Shown: positions 6,180 to 14,089 of the stretch, one piece after another
Layout of the letters: each line of letters starts with the position of its first letter
Position numbering within the stretch: the first letter of the stretch is position 1
Source of the DNA: Candidatus Atribacteria bacterium
Lineage (GTDB): Bacteria; Atribacterota; JS1; SB-45; 34-128
Length of the DNA: 23,978 nucleotides
Direction of reading: 5' to 3'
Assembly: GCA_003451675.1 (NCBI GenBank)
Contig: DMCY01000044.1
Coordinates: forward strand, 1 to 23,978
The notes under the pieces: generated by a model
Told to the model about the DNA's origin: nothing
What the model saw: only the letters and a program-made list of their open reading frames with translations
Databases searched by the model: none
Made by a program: the position numbers and the translations under genes

Positions 6180-6419
6180 ATGACAAAAATACTTTTAGGT
6201 GCACGATTACCTAAGACATTAATTACCGAATTAAGAGAATATTGTAAATCCCATGGAATATTAATAAATCACTTTGTTTCTGAAGCAATAGCAAAAAAAT
6301 TAAGAGAAGAAAAGGAATACGAAGAGGATATTGCCACTATAGAAGCTAGAAAAAAAGAACCTACCATTAATGAAGAAGAATGGAAAGATTATCTAAAAAG
6401 CAGAGATCTAAATGTTTAA
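6180..6419 (+). CDS. Ribbon-helix-helix type antitoxin
   Basis: A 79-residue protein. The N-terminal part (ILLGARLPKTLITELREYCK then HGILINHFVSEAIAKKL) fits strand-helix-helix of an RHH/CopG-type DNA-binding domain. It is followed by an acidic helix and tail (about 47-79) that would bind the toxin. ATG at 6180 is preferred to GTG at 6171 because GAGGTGA (6168-6174) is spaced for 6180. Its end overlaps the start of the RelE toxin by 8 bases. It probably binds the three GTTAAC boxes at 6141-6166. Confidence 0.8.
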   Translation: MTKILLGARLPKTLITELREYCKSHGILINHFVSEAIAKKLREEKEYEEDIATIEARKKEPTINEEEWKDYLKSRDLNV

Positions 6420-6669
6420 GATTATTTTCAAGCAAAGTGTGATAAAAGATGTTAAAAAAATCCCTAAGAAAGACCTTCGGAGAATTACTAATGATATTAA
6501 GATTTTAAAATTTGATCCTTTGCCACCAGGTACAAAGAAAATAAAAAGGGGCAGAAAAAATTATTATAGAATAAGAGAGGATAATTTTAGAGTAGGATAT
6601 AGAATTGATTTGTCTAAAAAGTTAGTTGAAATTATTTTTATAAAAATAAGAAGTGAAAATACTTATTGA
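6412..6669 (+). CDS. RelE-family toxin
   Basis: An 85-residue basic protein (FKIIFKQSVIKDVKKIPKKD at the start). The RelE core IKRGRKNYYRIREDNFRVGYRI is followed by a terminal beta-strand LVEIIFIKIR. The start ATG lies inside the antitoxin's last codons (8-base overlap), a normal coupling for such pairs. RelE proteins are ribosome-dependent mRNA endonucleases. The basic and Tyr/Arg residues of the core are present, so it looks intact. It precedes the degenerate pilin gene by only 21 bases, so read-through from the toxin promoter into 6691-7864 is plausible. Confidence 0.87.
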   Translation: MFKIIFKQSVIKDVKKIPKKDLRRITNDIKILKFDPLPPGTKKIKRGRKNYYRIREDNFRVGYRIDLSKKLVEIIFIKIRSENTY

Positions 6670-6690
6670 TTAAAGATTAAAGGGGGCATT

Positions 6691-7083
6691 ATGTTTTTAT
6701 TCAATAAGCGTGGCATTGTTTTAATAACGGTAATAATCTGGATTATTATTATTGGTGCAATAATAATTTATGGTCCTCGTCTTTATAATTGGTATATTGA
6801 AAAGAATGAAATAAGAATTATAAAATCAAATGTAGAATCTGTAGAAAATGAAATAAAATCAGAACTAATAGATAAACACCCGGTATATATTTGGAATGAT
6901 ATGGACAAAATAATTAAATCATTAAGTATGCAAAATCCTATTACCAAAGAAGCTCAAACTAAAAATGGTTGGAACAGACCTGGTGATATAGTGGTTTATT
7001 TTGACGGAATAGATACCTTTACTATAGATGGTATTGGTCGAGGAGGCGAATCCCTCAATTTAAATATTACGATTAAGAAATAA
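6691..7083 (+). CDS. Divergent pilin-like protein lacking the conserved Glu5
   Basis: A 130-residue protein clearly related to the pilins at 2086 and 3296 but with a changed processing region. MFLFNKRG is followed by IVLITVIIWIIIIG instead of FTLIELLVVIAIIG, so mature position 1 is Ile and position 5 is Thr, not Glu. Later matches include RLYNWY at the RLY position of the paralogs, MQNPITKEAQ (compare IYNPVTGAQQ), a closing F-IDG strand and a terminal IKK. Glu5 normally pairs with Phe1 of the preceding subunit during assembly, so it may be a tip/initiator subunit (as in GspK-type pseudopilins) or a decaying copy. RBS AGGGGG lies before the ATG. It is 13 bases from pilD and likely co-transcribed. 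Confidence 0.75.
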   Translation: MFLFNKRGIVLITVIIWIIIIGAIIIYGPRLYNWYIEKNEIRIIKSNVESVENEIKSELIDKHPVYIWNDMDKIIKSLSMQNPITKEAQTKNGWNRPGDIVVYFDGIDTFTIDGIGRGGESLNLNITIKK

Positions 7084-7096
7084 TTTAGGAGATTAA

Positions 7097-7864
7097 ATGT
7101 TTTATGGGATAGAGATTGTTTTAATTTTTATATTAGGTCTAATAGTAGGAAGTTTTAGCAATGTTTGTATTTATAGAATTCCCAGAAACGAATCGATAGT
7201 ATATCCAGCATCTCATTGCCTCAGTTGTCATAGTCCTATCAAACCAGTAGATAATATACCTTTATTGAGTTATATCTTACTTAAAGGCAGATGTCGTAAT
7301 TGTAAAAGTAAGATATCTATCCAATATCCTGTAGTAGAATTTCTAACCGGGTTTATATATTTAATAATTTATCTGATATACGGTTTAAGTATCCAAACTT
7401 TAATTTATATAATTTTATCATCAGCTCTTATAATTATTACTTTTATCGATTTAAACGAAAAGATTGTACCTGATGTTATTTCTTTGCCGGGGATAGTAAT
7501 AGGATTTATTATAAGTTTTTTTGTTCCTTATATATCGTTTATAAATTCAGCTTTAGGAGTAGTGGTCGGAGGAGGCATAATATTAGTTATTGGTCTGATT
7601 GGCACTGCAATCTTTAAAAAAGAGGCGATGGGTGGAGGAGATGTGAAACTTGCAGCAATGATTGGCGCCTTCCTGGGATGGAGATATATCATAATTTCGC
7701 TGTTTTTAGGATTTTTTTTAGGGGCATTGGCAGGAATCATCTTAATTTTGTCGAAAATTAAAAGCAGAGAAGATGTTGTTCCTTTTGGACCATTCATTGT
7801 AATAGGTTCGCTCATCACCCTTTTGTGGGGCGAGAATATCCTTTATTGGTATTTAGGATTTTAG
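7097..7864 (+). CDS. pilD: Prepilin peptidase / N-methyltransferase PilD
   Basis: A 255-residue polytopic membrane protein of the A24 aspartic peptidase family. An N-terminal helix with GSFSNVCIYRIPR is followed by a cytoplasmic domain with two CxxC pairs (C41/C44, C66/C69) for zinc, the bifunctional methylating form. The catalytic aspartates are D118 (FIDLNEKIVPD) and D182 (GGGDVKLAAMIG). Length and membrane topology are normal. It removes the basic leaders of the prepilins in this window and N-methylates the new N terminus. RBS TAGGAG is just before the ATG. Confidence 0.96.
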   Translation: MFYGIEIVLIFILGLIVGSFSNVCIYRIPRNESIVYPASHCLSCHSPIKPVDNIPLLSYILLKGRCRNCKSKISIQYPVVEFLTGFIYLIIYLIYGLSIQTLIYIILSSALIIITFIDLNEKIVPDVISLPGIVIGFIISFFVPYISFINSALGVVVGGGIILVIGLIGTAIFKKEAMGGGDVKLAAMIGAFLGWRYIIISLFLGFFLGALAGIILILSKIKSREDVVPFGPFIVIGSLITLLWGENILYWYLGF

Positions 7865-7892
7865 AATTGAAATGTTAGGCTATTAATTCGTA

Positions 7893-7914
7893 GGGGTTCG
7901 ATTCATCGAACCCG
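7893..7914. repeat. GGGTTCGA / TCGAACCC hairpin repeat
   Basis: GGGTTCGA (7894-7901), four bases, TCGAACCC (7906-7913). It follows pilD with no T-run, so terminator function is doubtful. Confidence 0.55.
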
Positions 7915-7945
7915 CTAACAATCTAAAGGTAATTGTGTCTCTTCT

Positions 7946-7970
7946 GTCATTCCCACGGAAGTGGGAATCC
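7946..7970. repeat. GTCATTCCCACGG palindromic repeat copy
   Basis: ATTCCCAC and GTGGGAAT form the stem. This is another compensated variant of the GTCATTCCCGCG family. Confidence 0.8.
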
Positions 7971-8012
7971 AGATTTAAAGAAAAATAATTAGAAAATAGG
8001 AGAAAGTTACTT

Positions 8013-8228
8013 ATGAAATTTATAGTGGTTTTAGATCCAGCCGAAGAAGGAGGATTTAATGTCTCTGTTCCTGCACTTGATGGTTGTTTTACTCAAGGTG
8101 AAAGTGAAGAAGAGTCTTTAAAGAATGCAAAAGAGGCAATACTTTGTTACTTAGAAGGAATGGAAAAAGTAAATGAGATAAAAACAAAACCAGGACTTAT
8201 TGCTAAAGAAGTAGAGGTTACTCTGTGA
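8013..8228 (+). CDS. hicB: HicB-family antitoxin
   Basis: A 71-residue protein with the HicB N-terminal fold: [20 protein letters not shown] then [20 protein letters not shown] and a following helix. This partial RNase-H-like domain is typical of HicB. There is no C-terminal DNA-binding domain, so autoregulation, if any, would need another part. RBS AGGAGA (7998-8003). The stop overlaps the GTG of hicA (GTGA). The order hicB-hicA is one of the two common arrangements. Confidence 0.93.
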   Translation: MKFIVVLDPAEEGGFNVSVPALDGCFTQGESEEESLKNAKEAILCYLEGMEKVNEIKTKPGLIAKEVEVTL

Positions 8229-8440
8229 GTAAAGTTTTTTCAGGACGTGAAATGGTTAAAGTACTTCATCGGATTGGATTTGTAGTTGATCATCAGCGAG
8301 GTAGTCATATTTTTCTACATAATCTTGAAAAGAATATCTCAATAGTGGTTCCTAATCATAAAGAAATTAAAAAAGGAACTTTGAATTCGATATTGAAGAA
8401 AGCAAATATTAGCATTAAAGATTTAAAAGAACTAGTTTAA
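8225..8440 (+). CDS. hicA: HicA-family mRNA interferase toxin
   Basis: A 71-residue double-stranded-RNA-binding-fold protein with [20 protein letters not shown], the catalytic His28 in RGSHIF, and a C-terminal [20 protein letters not shown], all diagnostic of HicA. It cleaves mRNA and is held inactive by HicB. It starts at GTG 8225, overlapping hicB by 4 bases. It appears intact. An imperfect hairpin (AGAATCGGAT with ATCTCGGTTCT, near 8457-8487) follows, without a convincing T-run. Confidence 0.94.
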   Translation: MSKVFSGREMVKVLHRIGFVVDHQRGSHIFLHNLEKNISIVVPNHKEIKKGTLNSILKKANISIKDLKELV

Positions 8441-8551
8441 CCAGAAATAAGCTATAAGAATCGGATGAATTTTTTATCTCGGTTCTATTAACTAAAAACT
8501 GAAAACTTTGAATCTAAAAACTATATATAAGGAATAATAAATAAACACAGT

Positions 8552-9013
8552 ATGAAACGTAGCAATAATCGCAATAAAGGTTACACGCTCATCGAAGTAG
8601 TAGTTGTGGTAGTTATAGTATCTCTATTGCTTGGTCTTTCTTTAAATGGATTATATAATTTAATACAATGGAGTAAACTAAATAAAGCGGCAGCAATTTT
8701 AAGTTCAGAATTAAAAAATACTCAATCAAGAGCATTTTACGAAGGCGTATATTATAAAATAGATTTTTGGGCACCTTTAGATAGATATAGAATTTATAAG
8801 CAGACTGAATTGGTTGAGGATATCATTTTAAATGATATTGATCTTTTTAATACAAATTTTACGGATGATAATTTATATTTTTATCCCAGTGGGGTTCCCA
8901 GTATGGGAGGAACAGTTACCTTGAAAAATAAAAGAGGGAAGATACTTTACGTAATTATGACTCCGGTAACAGCCCGGGTAAGAGTCAGCCCCAACCCTCC
9001 GGATAATTGGTAA
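8552..9013 (+). CDS. Minor pilin, FimT/GspH type
   Basis: A 153-residue prepilin. MKRSNNRNKG is followed by YTLIEVVVVVVIVSLLLGLS, with processing after Gly10 and Glu at mature +5. KAAAILSSELKNTQSRAFYEG after the helix is characteristic of FimT/GspH, followed by a beta-rich head with FYPSGVPSMGGTVTL. FimT/GspH-type minor pilins help prime pilus assembly; FimT in some species also binds DNA during uptake. The RBS is weak and distant (AAGGA, 8529-8533). It heads the minor-pilin cluster that continues to 13535. Confidence 0.9.
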   Translation: MKRSNNRNKGYTLIEVVVVVVIVSLLLGLSLNGLYNLIQWSKLNKAAAILSSELKNTQSRAFYEGVYYKIDFWAPLDRYRIYKQTELVEDIILNDIDLFNTNFTDDNLYFYPSGVPSMGGTVTLKNKRGKILYVIMTPVTARVRVSPNPPDNW

Positions 9014-9016
9014 GCA

Positions 9017-9057
9017 TTTGGTTAGATAGTTACTTGGTTACCTGGTTAGTTAGTTAA
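9017..9057. repeat. TTGGTTACCTGGTTAG-type short repeat
   Basis: TTGGTTAGATAGTTACTTGG is followed by TTACCTGGTTAGTTAG: a degenerate copy, in direct orientation, of the 16-bp unit at 23720. Confidence 0.7.
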
Positions 9058-9116
9058 GGGATGAATATATTAATGATTTAATATAATACTAATTAATAAG
9101 TAAACAAGCTAACTAA

Positions 9117-9149
9117 ATTAATTGGTGAATTGGAAAATTGATACATTGG
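9117..9149. repeat. AATTGG short array before the PilV-like gene
   Basis: AATTGGTG, AATTGGAA, AATTGATA and CATTGGCG, again period 8. It lies in the leader of the next gene. Confidence 0.65.
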
Positions 9150-9160
9150 CGGTGATTCTA

Positions 9161-11293
9161 ATGTTTAAAATAAATAGAAAATTATCTCAAAAAGGCTTTA
9201 CGTTGATTGAAATAATTGTGGCTGTTGGTATTTTGGGTATTGTTTCATTAGGTATAGTTCAGTCTTATAGAGCTGGTTTCTGGGGAATGAGTGATGCAAA
9301 GATGCGAACAATTGCGACTAATATTGCCCAGGAAAAATTAGAAGAGGTAAAAGGTAAATCACTTGATGCCGGCACTTACCCCGATCCTGATAATCCGATT
9401 ATTGTTTCGGGAAAGGAATTTAACGCTACAGTTATCGTCGATGAAGTTACTACTACCCTAAAGAAAATAACTGCTACAGTCAGCTGGCAAAAAAGAAACG
9501 GAGACTCCACACAAATTAGCATAGAAAGTTTACAAAATATGGCTCCTGCTTCTCCCAGTGATGATGTGGCTACCGCTATCCTGGTTAGCGCTAACCCTGC
9601 TTCTATTAACGTAGGAGATACCTCACAAATTAAGGTAACCATTCTGGACCAGGATAATTATCCTATTTCCTTTAACGGACAGGTTGATTTATCTTTAATT
9701 CCTTCCTCTCCGGTTTTAGGAACTTTAACCGATAATTCTTTAACCTTTATTGGAGAAAGTTATCTTTACACCACCTTTACCTCTACTGATGCCGGAGAGG
9801 TGAATGTAAAGGGTGAATCAGAAGGATTAATTTCTGATTCGGATACCATTACTATAACCGGAGGAGCTCCGGTAAAAATAAATCTTGTTGCTGACCCGAC
9901 ATCAGTATTAATTAACGGGGAAACCTCTACGCTCACGGTCAGGATAGAAGATGAAAATGATTATCTTGCCGATAGCTGGACCGGAACCGTACAATTATCA
10001 ATTACTTCCGGACAGGATACCGGTGATTTAGGGGATCCGCCAGCAGGGGATACAATTACTATCGATTTTGTTGATGAAAATGTAAAAACAACTTTATTTA
10101 CTTCATCCACCGAAGCCGGTGAGGCTGTCATTGAAGCGACCGACCAGGCAGGAGTATTAACAGCAGATACTGAAACCATTTATGTTTCCAGCGGTCCGCC
10201 GACCAAAATTGATATTGAGGCAGATCCTAAGAATATTTTTATTGAAGGCTATGCGGATGGGCCTACTTCGTCTACTGTTACTGTAACTATAAAAAATGCA
10301 ACTGATGTACCGACTTCTGGATGGATTGGAACTGTTACTTTATCCATTTTATCAGGAGAAGATAGCGGTACTTTGGAAACCACCACCTTAAACTTCAATG
10401 GGGAAAGCGAACTTTCTACAATTTTTAATTCTTCTGGTGAAGCAGGTATTGTTGAAATAAAGGCGGAAGATACCACAGGCGGGCCAGGATATACCCCTCT
10501 TACCTCAGATACGGAAACCATTACCGTTGCCGCCGGACCACCAGACCATTTAGAACTAATTGCGGTACCAGATATTATTCTGAATAATGGCCTTGATTCA
10601 TCGACTTTAATGATTAATGTTGTAGATTTTGCTGGTAATCGAACCGCATTTACGGAAGATGATAAAATTATTAGTTTTACCCTTAGCCCTGATGAAGGAA
10701 CAGTTAATAATGCTCCTTTGACTTTACCGGCAGGTGAAAGCCAGCTTATCACCACTTATGTCTGTAATAATAGCGAATTTGAAGGAGACGTAATTATTAC
10801 TGCCCACTGTGAAGGTATTACCGATGCAAGTGATACGGTACAAGTGGGTTCAAGAATAATACGTCCCGCAGATGACCCAAATATCCGATATGGAACATGG
10901 TATTGGCGGGAGGATGAAAGAAAAGTTTTATTTGATATTATAGTTATGGGAGGCACAATAGAAATAACCCAGATTGACCTTGCCTGGAAAGAGTCTCCAA
11001 CCAGTGAATATTTACGAGCGATTACTATTTATGAACAGGGCGAACCTTCTAATAGAAAGATTAGAAAAACCTGGTCTTGGTGGAATGACCCATTAATCCC
11101 AATATATCCTAATTTTTACGAGATTACCAGTTTTGATCAGAATGAAGATCTTGTTGAGGGGGATTACACCGTGGAATTAGATTATGACCGGGATATCCAT
11201 GATAGAACTATTATTATTCGATTTCATGGTCGTTATGAAGGAACAGATTATATCTATCAACTTGAATTTTTAAGCCCTGACCAAATAGTATAA
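9161..11293 (+). CDS. Large PilV-like minor pilin with four Ig-like (Big_1-type) domains
   Basis: A 710-residue protein. Residues 1-128 are a prepilin of PilV/GspI style: MFKINRKLSQKG, cut after Gly12, FTLIEIIVAVGILG with Glu5, then ATNIAQEKLEEVKG. Four repeated beta-sandwich modules follow at about 137-236, 238-346, 348-460 and 462-563. Each begins with a strand of the type LVADPTSVLINGETSTLTV and ends in a DTETITV-GGPP linker, as in bacterial Ig/invasin-like folds. Residues 564-710 are a further beta-rich domain with aromatic clusters (GTWYWRE, WSWWNDP). Such a pilin could carry an extended adhesin or spacer at the pilus tip. I start at ATG 9161, with ggcGGTGAT before it, not at TTG 9122, whose first codons come from the AATTGG array. 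Confidence 0.88.
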   Translation: MFKINRKLSQKGFTLIEIIVAVGILGIVSLGIVQSYRAGFWGMSDAKMRTIATNIAQEKLEEVKGKSLDAGTYPDPDNPIIVSGKEFNATVIVDEVTTTLKKITATVSWQKRNGDSTQISIESLQNMAPASPSDDVATAILVSANPASINVGDTSQIKVTILDQDNYPISFNGQVDLSLIPSSPVLGTLTDNSLTFIGESYLYTTFTSTDAGEVNVKGESEGLISDSDTITITGGAPVKINLVADPTSVLINGETSTLTVRIEDENDYLADSWTGTVQLSITSGQDTGDLGDPPAGDTITIDFVDENVKTTLFTSSTEAGEAVIEATDQAGVLTADTETIYVSSGPPTKIDIEADPKNIFIEGYADGPTSSTVTVTIKNATDVPTSGWIGTVTLSILSGEDSGTLETTTLNFNGESELSTIFNSSGEAGIVEIKAEDTTGGPGYTPLTSDTETITVAAGPPDHLELIAVPDIILNNGLDSSTLMINVVDFAGNRTAFTEDDKIISFTLSPDEGTVNNAPLTLPAGESQLITTYVCNNSEFEGDVIITAHCEGITDASDTVQVGSRIIRPADDPNIRYGTWYWREDERKVLFDIIVMGGTIEITQIDLAWKESPTSEYLRAITIYEQGEPSNRKIRKTWSWWNDPLIPIYPNFYEITSFDQNEDLVEGDYTVELDYDRDIHDRTIIIRFHGRYEGTDYIYQLEFLSPDQIV

Positions 11294-11314
11294 TTTAATT
11301 TATGCTGAGATAAA

Positions 11315-11830
11315 ATGTTTAAATTTAGGAAGATTAGACAATTGAATATAACAAAAAATCAAAAGGGTTTTAGTATCGTCGAACTTATGGTGGTCGTGGT
11401 CATTATCAGTCTTATTACCCTGGGATTAGTATCTATCTTTTCCGGTGGTATGCGCTCATGGGTTTCCGGAGGGTCTCAGTTGGAAGCACAGCGAAATGCG
11501 CGGCAGGCGATGGATAGAATGGTAAAAGAGCTTAGACTTAGTGAGAGAGTTATAATTAGTGATGACGATAAAGTTAAAGTTTCCATTCCTGATTTAACTG
11601 GAGCTGGTGGTCCCGGCTATCATGTGACCTATTACTTGAAGAATGGAGACTCTGTTTATCGTAAAATAGATTCGCCTGAGGGTGAAAATATACTTATTGA
11701 TGATGTGCTGAATTTAAAATTTACCTATCCTAAAACTTCAAGAATTAATATTTTACTTGAAGTAGATGCTGATCATGATAATTTAGCCGACATTTCTCTA
11801 AATACTGCAGTTAATTTAAGAAATTTCTAA
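11315..11830 (+). CDS. Minor pilin, PilW/GspJ-like
   Basis: A 171-residue prepilin. The leader of 18 residues ends in NQKG, followed by FSIVELMVVVVIISLITLGL, with Glu at mature +5. EAQRNARQAMDRMVKELRLS after the hydrophobic helix is typical of PilW/GspJ-like minor pilins, and the rest is a beta-rich head. It starts 21 bases after the PilV-like gene and 61 before the PilX-like gene, matching the usual fimT-pilV-pilW-pilX order of priming minor pilins. The RBS is poor, so translation may be coupled to the upstream gene. Confidence 0.88.
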   Translation: MFKFRKIRQLNITKNQKGFSIVELMVVVVIISLITLGLVSIFSGGMRSWVSGGSQLEAQRNARQAMDRMVKELRLSERVIISDDDKVKVSIPDLTGAGGPGYHVTYYLKNGDSVYRKIDSPEGENILIDDVLNLKFTYPKTSRINILLEVDADHDNLADISLNTAVNLRNF

Positions 11831-11891
11831 ATACAGTTATTTTTTCTATCGCTAACTTTTTTGATAGTTTAGTTGAAGGAAGTGGTTATTA

Positions 11892-13535
11892 ATGAAAAAA
11901 ATTAAGAGATTTTTATATTTCTTTAAAAAAAATATTACTTCTCAGAAAGGAATGGCTTTAATGACTACCTTGATATTTGTTGCTGTTCTAACTACCCTTG
12001 GAATTACTTTGCTTACTATGACTCGAAATGAGACAAAACTTTCTACCCTTCAGGAAGAATCTACCAAGGCTTTTTATCTGGCTGAGGCCGGGGTAGAACG
12101 GGCAGTCAATTGGCTTGAACTTCAGGGAACTCCACCCGGTGCCGGTGATGTTCCTTCTGATTTTGATGGAACTCATGAATATGATGAATTAAATACCGGT
12201 AAATATACAGTTAATTTATCTCTTGATGTGGACCCCGGTAGTTTGGTTGCACAATATATTATAGAAACAGAAGGGTGGATTACTCGAGATGATAATTCTA
12301 AATCCACCCGCAAAATTAAAACTGCGGTTAAAGTCACTAACTTTGCAGAATATGCCTATTTTTCTGACGATGAACGTTTCCCCAATAATTCTAATATACC
12401 CGGCTCGTCAGGTTATGTGGGTGCAAAAATATGGTTTACCGGAAATGATACCATTGGCGGGAAATTACACAGTAACAGTCAATTGCATATGGTTGATGTT
12501 CCTACTTTTTTAGGTAAAGTAACTTCCACAGCAGATACCATTGACTTTTGGGGAGATGCCTATGCTGCAGACGGAAGCGATTTTCCGGGTTTTATGGATG
12601 AATATGAACTTGGTGTTGATAATATTGCTCTTCCTCAATATCGGAATATTAGCGATCTCGATGATGAAAACAGTCTGCAGAGAATAGCCGGTGGTTCCTG
12701 GAGTAAAACGGATATCCAAGCTTTAAGTGACGGTGTTTATGTGCCTAACATAGCAGGACCAGGCAGTGGAGTAAGTGGCGGCATTTATATCCAGGGAGAT
12801 GCTAATATAGAATTAAATGTGGATGGTTCGGCAGGAGGTGCAGGGCCCAATTCTGAAATTACAATTGTTCAAGGAGGGAATACAACTATAATCACTTCAG
12901 TTATGGAGCCAATTGTTTTACCGGCAGGAAGTACTCTTAATGGAGCAGCGGCTGGGGGAACTACCATACCGGCTAATACTACTTTAGTTCAAATAGGTAC
13001 TACTAATACTTATGAAAGTTATGAAGGAATTACCAATGGCTTATTATTTATCGATGGTTCAATTAATAGTCTTCACGGTGACAATCATCGAGGGAAAATG
13101 ACCATTGCCTCAAACGAATCAATTAATGTTACTGATAATATATATTACTATGACAGAAACGAAAGCTTAAGCATTTTTGATGATGATATTGAGGCAATAG
13201 ATGACAGTCTAGGTTTAATTGCTGCTGCCGATTTGGTAATTGACCGTTATGCCCCCCATAACATTGAAGTGGATGCTGTTATCATGGCTCTAAATACATC
13301 TTTCTTTTATGATGGCTGGAAATGGGATTTAAAGGGCACCTTAAGTTTACTCGGCGGCTTAATCCAGAAGGCACGAGGACCGGTAGGAACTCATAGTGCA
13401 GGGACAAAGATAACAGGCTATAGCAAAAATTATAACTATGATATCCGTATGGCTAATCCGGCAGGTGGATACCTACCTCCCTTTTTCCCAAGCACCGGAC
13501 AATATGAAAAAATATACTGGAAAGAAGTGTATTAA
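11892..13535 (+). CDS. PilX-like minor pilin with a large C-terminal region
   Basis: A 547-residue protein. MKKIKRFLYFFKKNITSQKG is followed by MALMTTLIFVAVLTTLGITLL. It has a prepilin-type cleavage site after Gly20 but no Glu at +5, as is usual in PilX/GspK-like tip subunits. TKAFYLAEAGVERAVNWLEL is the hallmark of the PilX N-terminal family. The C-terminal part (about 150-547) is rich in Gly, Asn and Asp with repeated beta segments (GGKLHSNSQLHM, GGIYIQGDANIEL) resembling DUF4900-type extensions. RBS GAAGGA lies 10-15 bases upstream. It is much longer than classical PilX, so it and the PilV-like protein may form an unusually large tip complex. Confidence 0.87.
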   Translation: MKKIKRFLYFFKKNITSQKGMALMTTLIFVAVLTTLGITLLTMTRNETKLSTLQEESTKAFYLAEAGVERAVNWLELQGTPPGAGDVPSDFDGTHEYDELNTGKYTVNLSLDVDPGSLVAQYIIETEGWITRDDNSKSTRKIKTAVKVTNFAEYAYFSDDERFPNNSNIPGSSGYVGAKIWFTGNDTIGGKLHSNSQLHMVDVPTFLGKVTSTADTIDFWGDAYAADGSDFPGFMDEYELGVDNIALPQYRNISDLDDENSLQRIAGGSWSKTDIQALSDGVYVPNIAGPGSGVSGGIYIQGDANIELNVDGSAGGAGPNSEITIVQGGNTTIITSVMEPIVLPAGSTLNGAAAGGTTIPANTTLVQIGTTNTYESYEGITNGLLFIDGSINSLHGDNHRGKMTIASNESINVTDNIYYYDRNESLSIFDDDIEAIDDSLGLIAAADLVIDRYAPHNIEVDAVIMALNTSFFYDGWKWDLKGTLSLLGGLIQKARGPVGTHSAGTKITGYSKNYNYDIRMANPAGGYLPPFFPSTGQYEKIYWKEVY

Positions 13536-13572
13536 TTGTTTATAATTTATAATTAAATTAGGGAATATATTG

Positions 13573-13800
13573 ATGAATAAATTAAATAAAGTATTAATTA
13601 TATTAATTATAGTTCTTTTAGTAGTTTTAGGGCTTAGGTTTATACAGTATAAAAGTATAAAATATCAGGAAATAAATAGAAAGACTATAATTGAAGAAGA
13701 GATAGAAAGCAAAACAGAAGATAAACCAAGCGAAAAAGAACCGATTAAAGCTCCGAAACAAGAAGAATATGAAGAGGAAGAATCAATTATGATTTTTTAG
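13573..13800 (+). CDS. Small membrane-anchored acidic protein
   Basis: A 75-residue protein: MNKLNKVLIILIIVLLVVLG forms a single N-terminal membrane helix, followed by a charged tail (EEEIESKTEDKPSEKEPIK...) ending EESIMIF. There is no recognisable family. The layout (short cytoplasmic N terminus, one helix, Lys/Glu/Pro-rich tail) resembles the start of a PilP-type protein without the domain, but nothing ties it to one. It follows the PilX-like gene by 37 bases and is probably co-transcribed. I use ATG 13573 rather than the adjacent TTG. It may be an accessory pilus protein or a non-functional small frame. Confidence 0.55.
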   Translation: MNKLNKVLIILIIVLLVVLGLRFIQYKSIKYQEINRKTIIEEEIESKTEDKPSEKEPIKAPKQEEYEEEESIMIF

Positions 13801-13951
13801 TTCATTAATGCTAAAATAATTAATATTTCTTTATATTTTCATCTTTTTTATTTAAATTTAGTTTTTTTATAATATTTTTTAAAAAAAGAAGGATTCTTAA
13901 ATATAATATCGTATACTATAAATATAACAATGTTTTATGATAATATACTAT

Positions 13952-14075
13952 GAGTTTGCTTCACCTGACTTTGTCAGGTTCGCAATGACAGAGGTAGATG
14001 AGATTGCCACGCACCGTAAGTGGTGCTCGCAATGACAATAGAGATTGCTTCGGGGCTTTGCCCCTCGCAATGACA
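13952..14075. repeat. Three tandem hairpins sharing ATTGC/GCAAT outer arms with different inner stems
   Basis: 13952-13990 has inner stem ACCTGAC-TTT-GTCAGGT. 14000-14037 has inner GCACC...GGTGC. 14041-14075 has inner GGGGC-TTT-GCCCC. Each is bounded by TTGC(T/C) on the left and CGCAATGACA on the right. The last ends just before the pilM RBS. The preceding 13801-13950 is AT-rich with no gene seen. Confidence 0.8.
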
Positions 14076-14089
14076 TAGAAGGAGTAAAT

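Noticed and set aside
7893..7914. Possible tRNA T-arm (GGTTCGATTC)
   Set aside because: No acceptor, anticodon or D arm can be built around it; it is a free-standing hairpin repeat.
10249..10755. 168-residue open frame on the minus strand
   Set aside because: It is antisense to the Ig-like repeats of the PilV-like gene, lacks a ribosome binding site and resembles no family; a shadow of Ser/Thr-rich coding.
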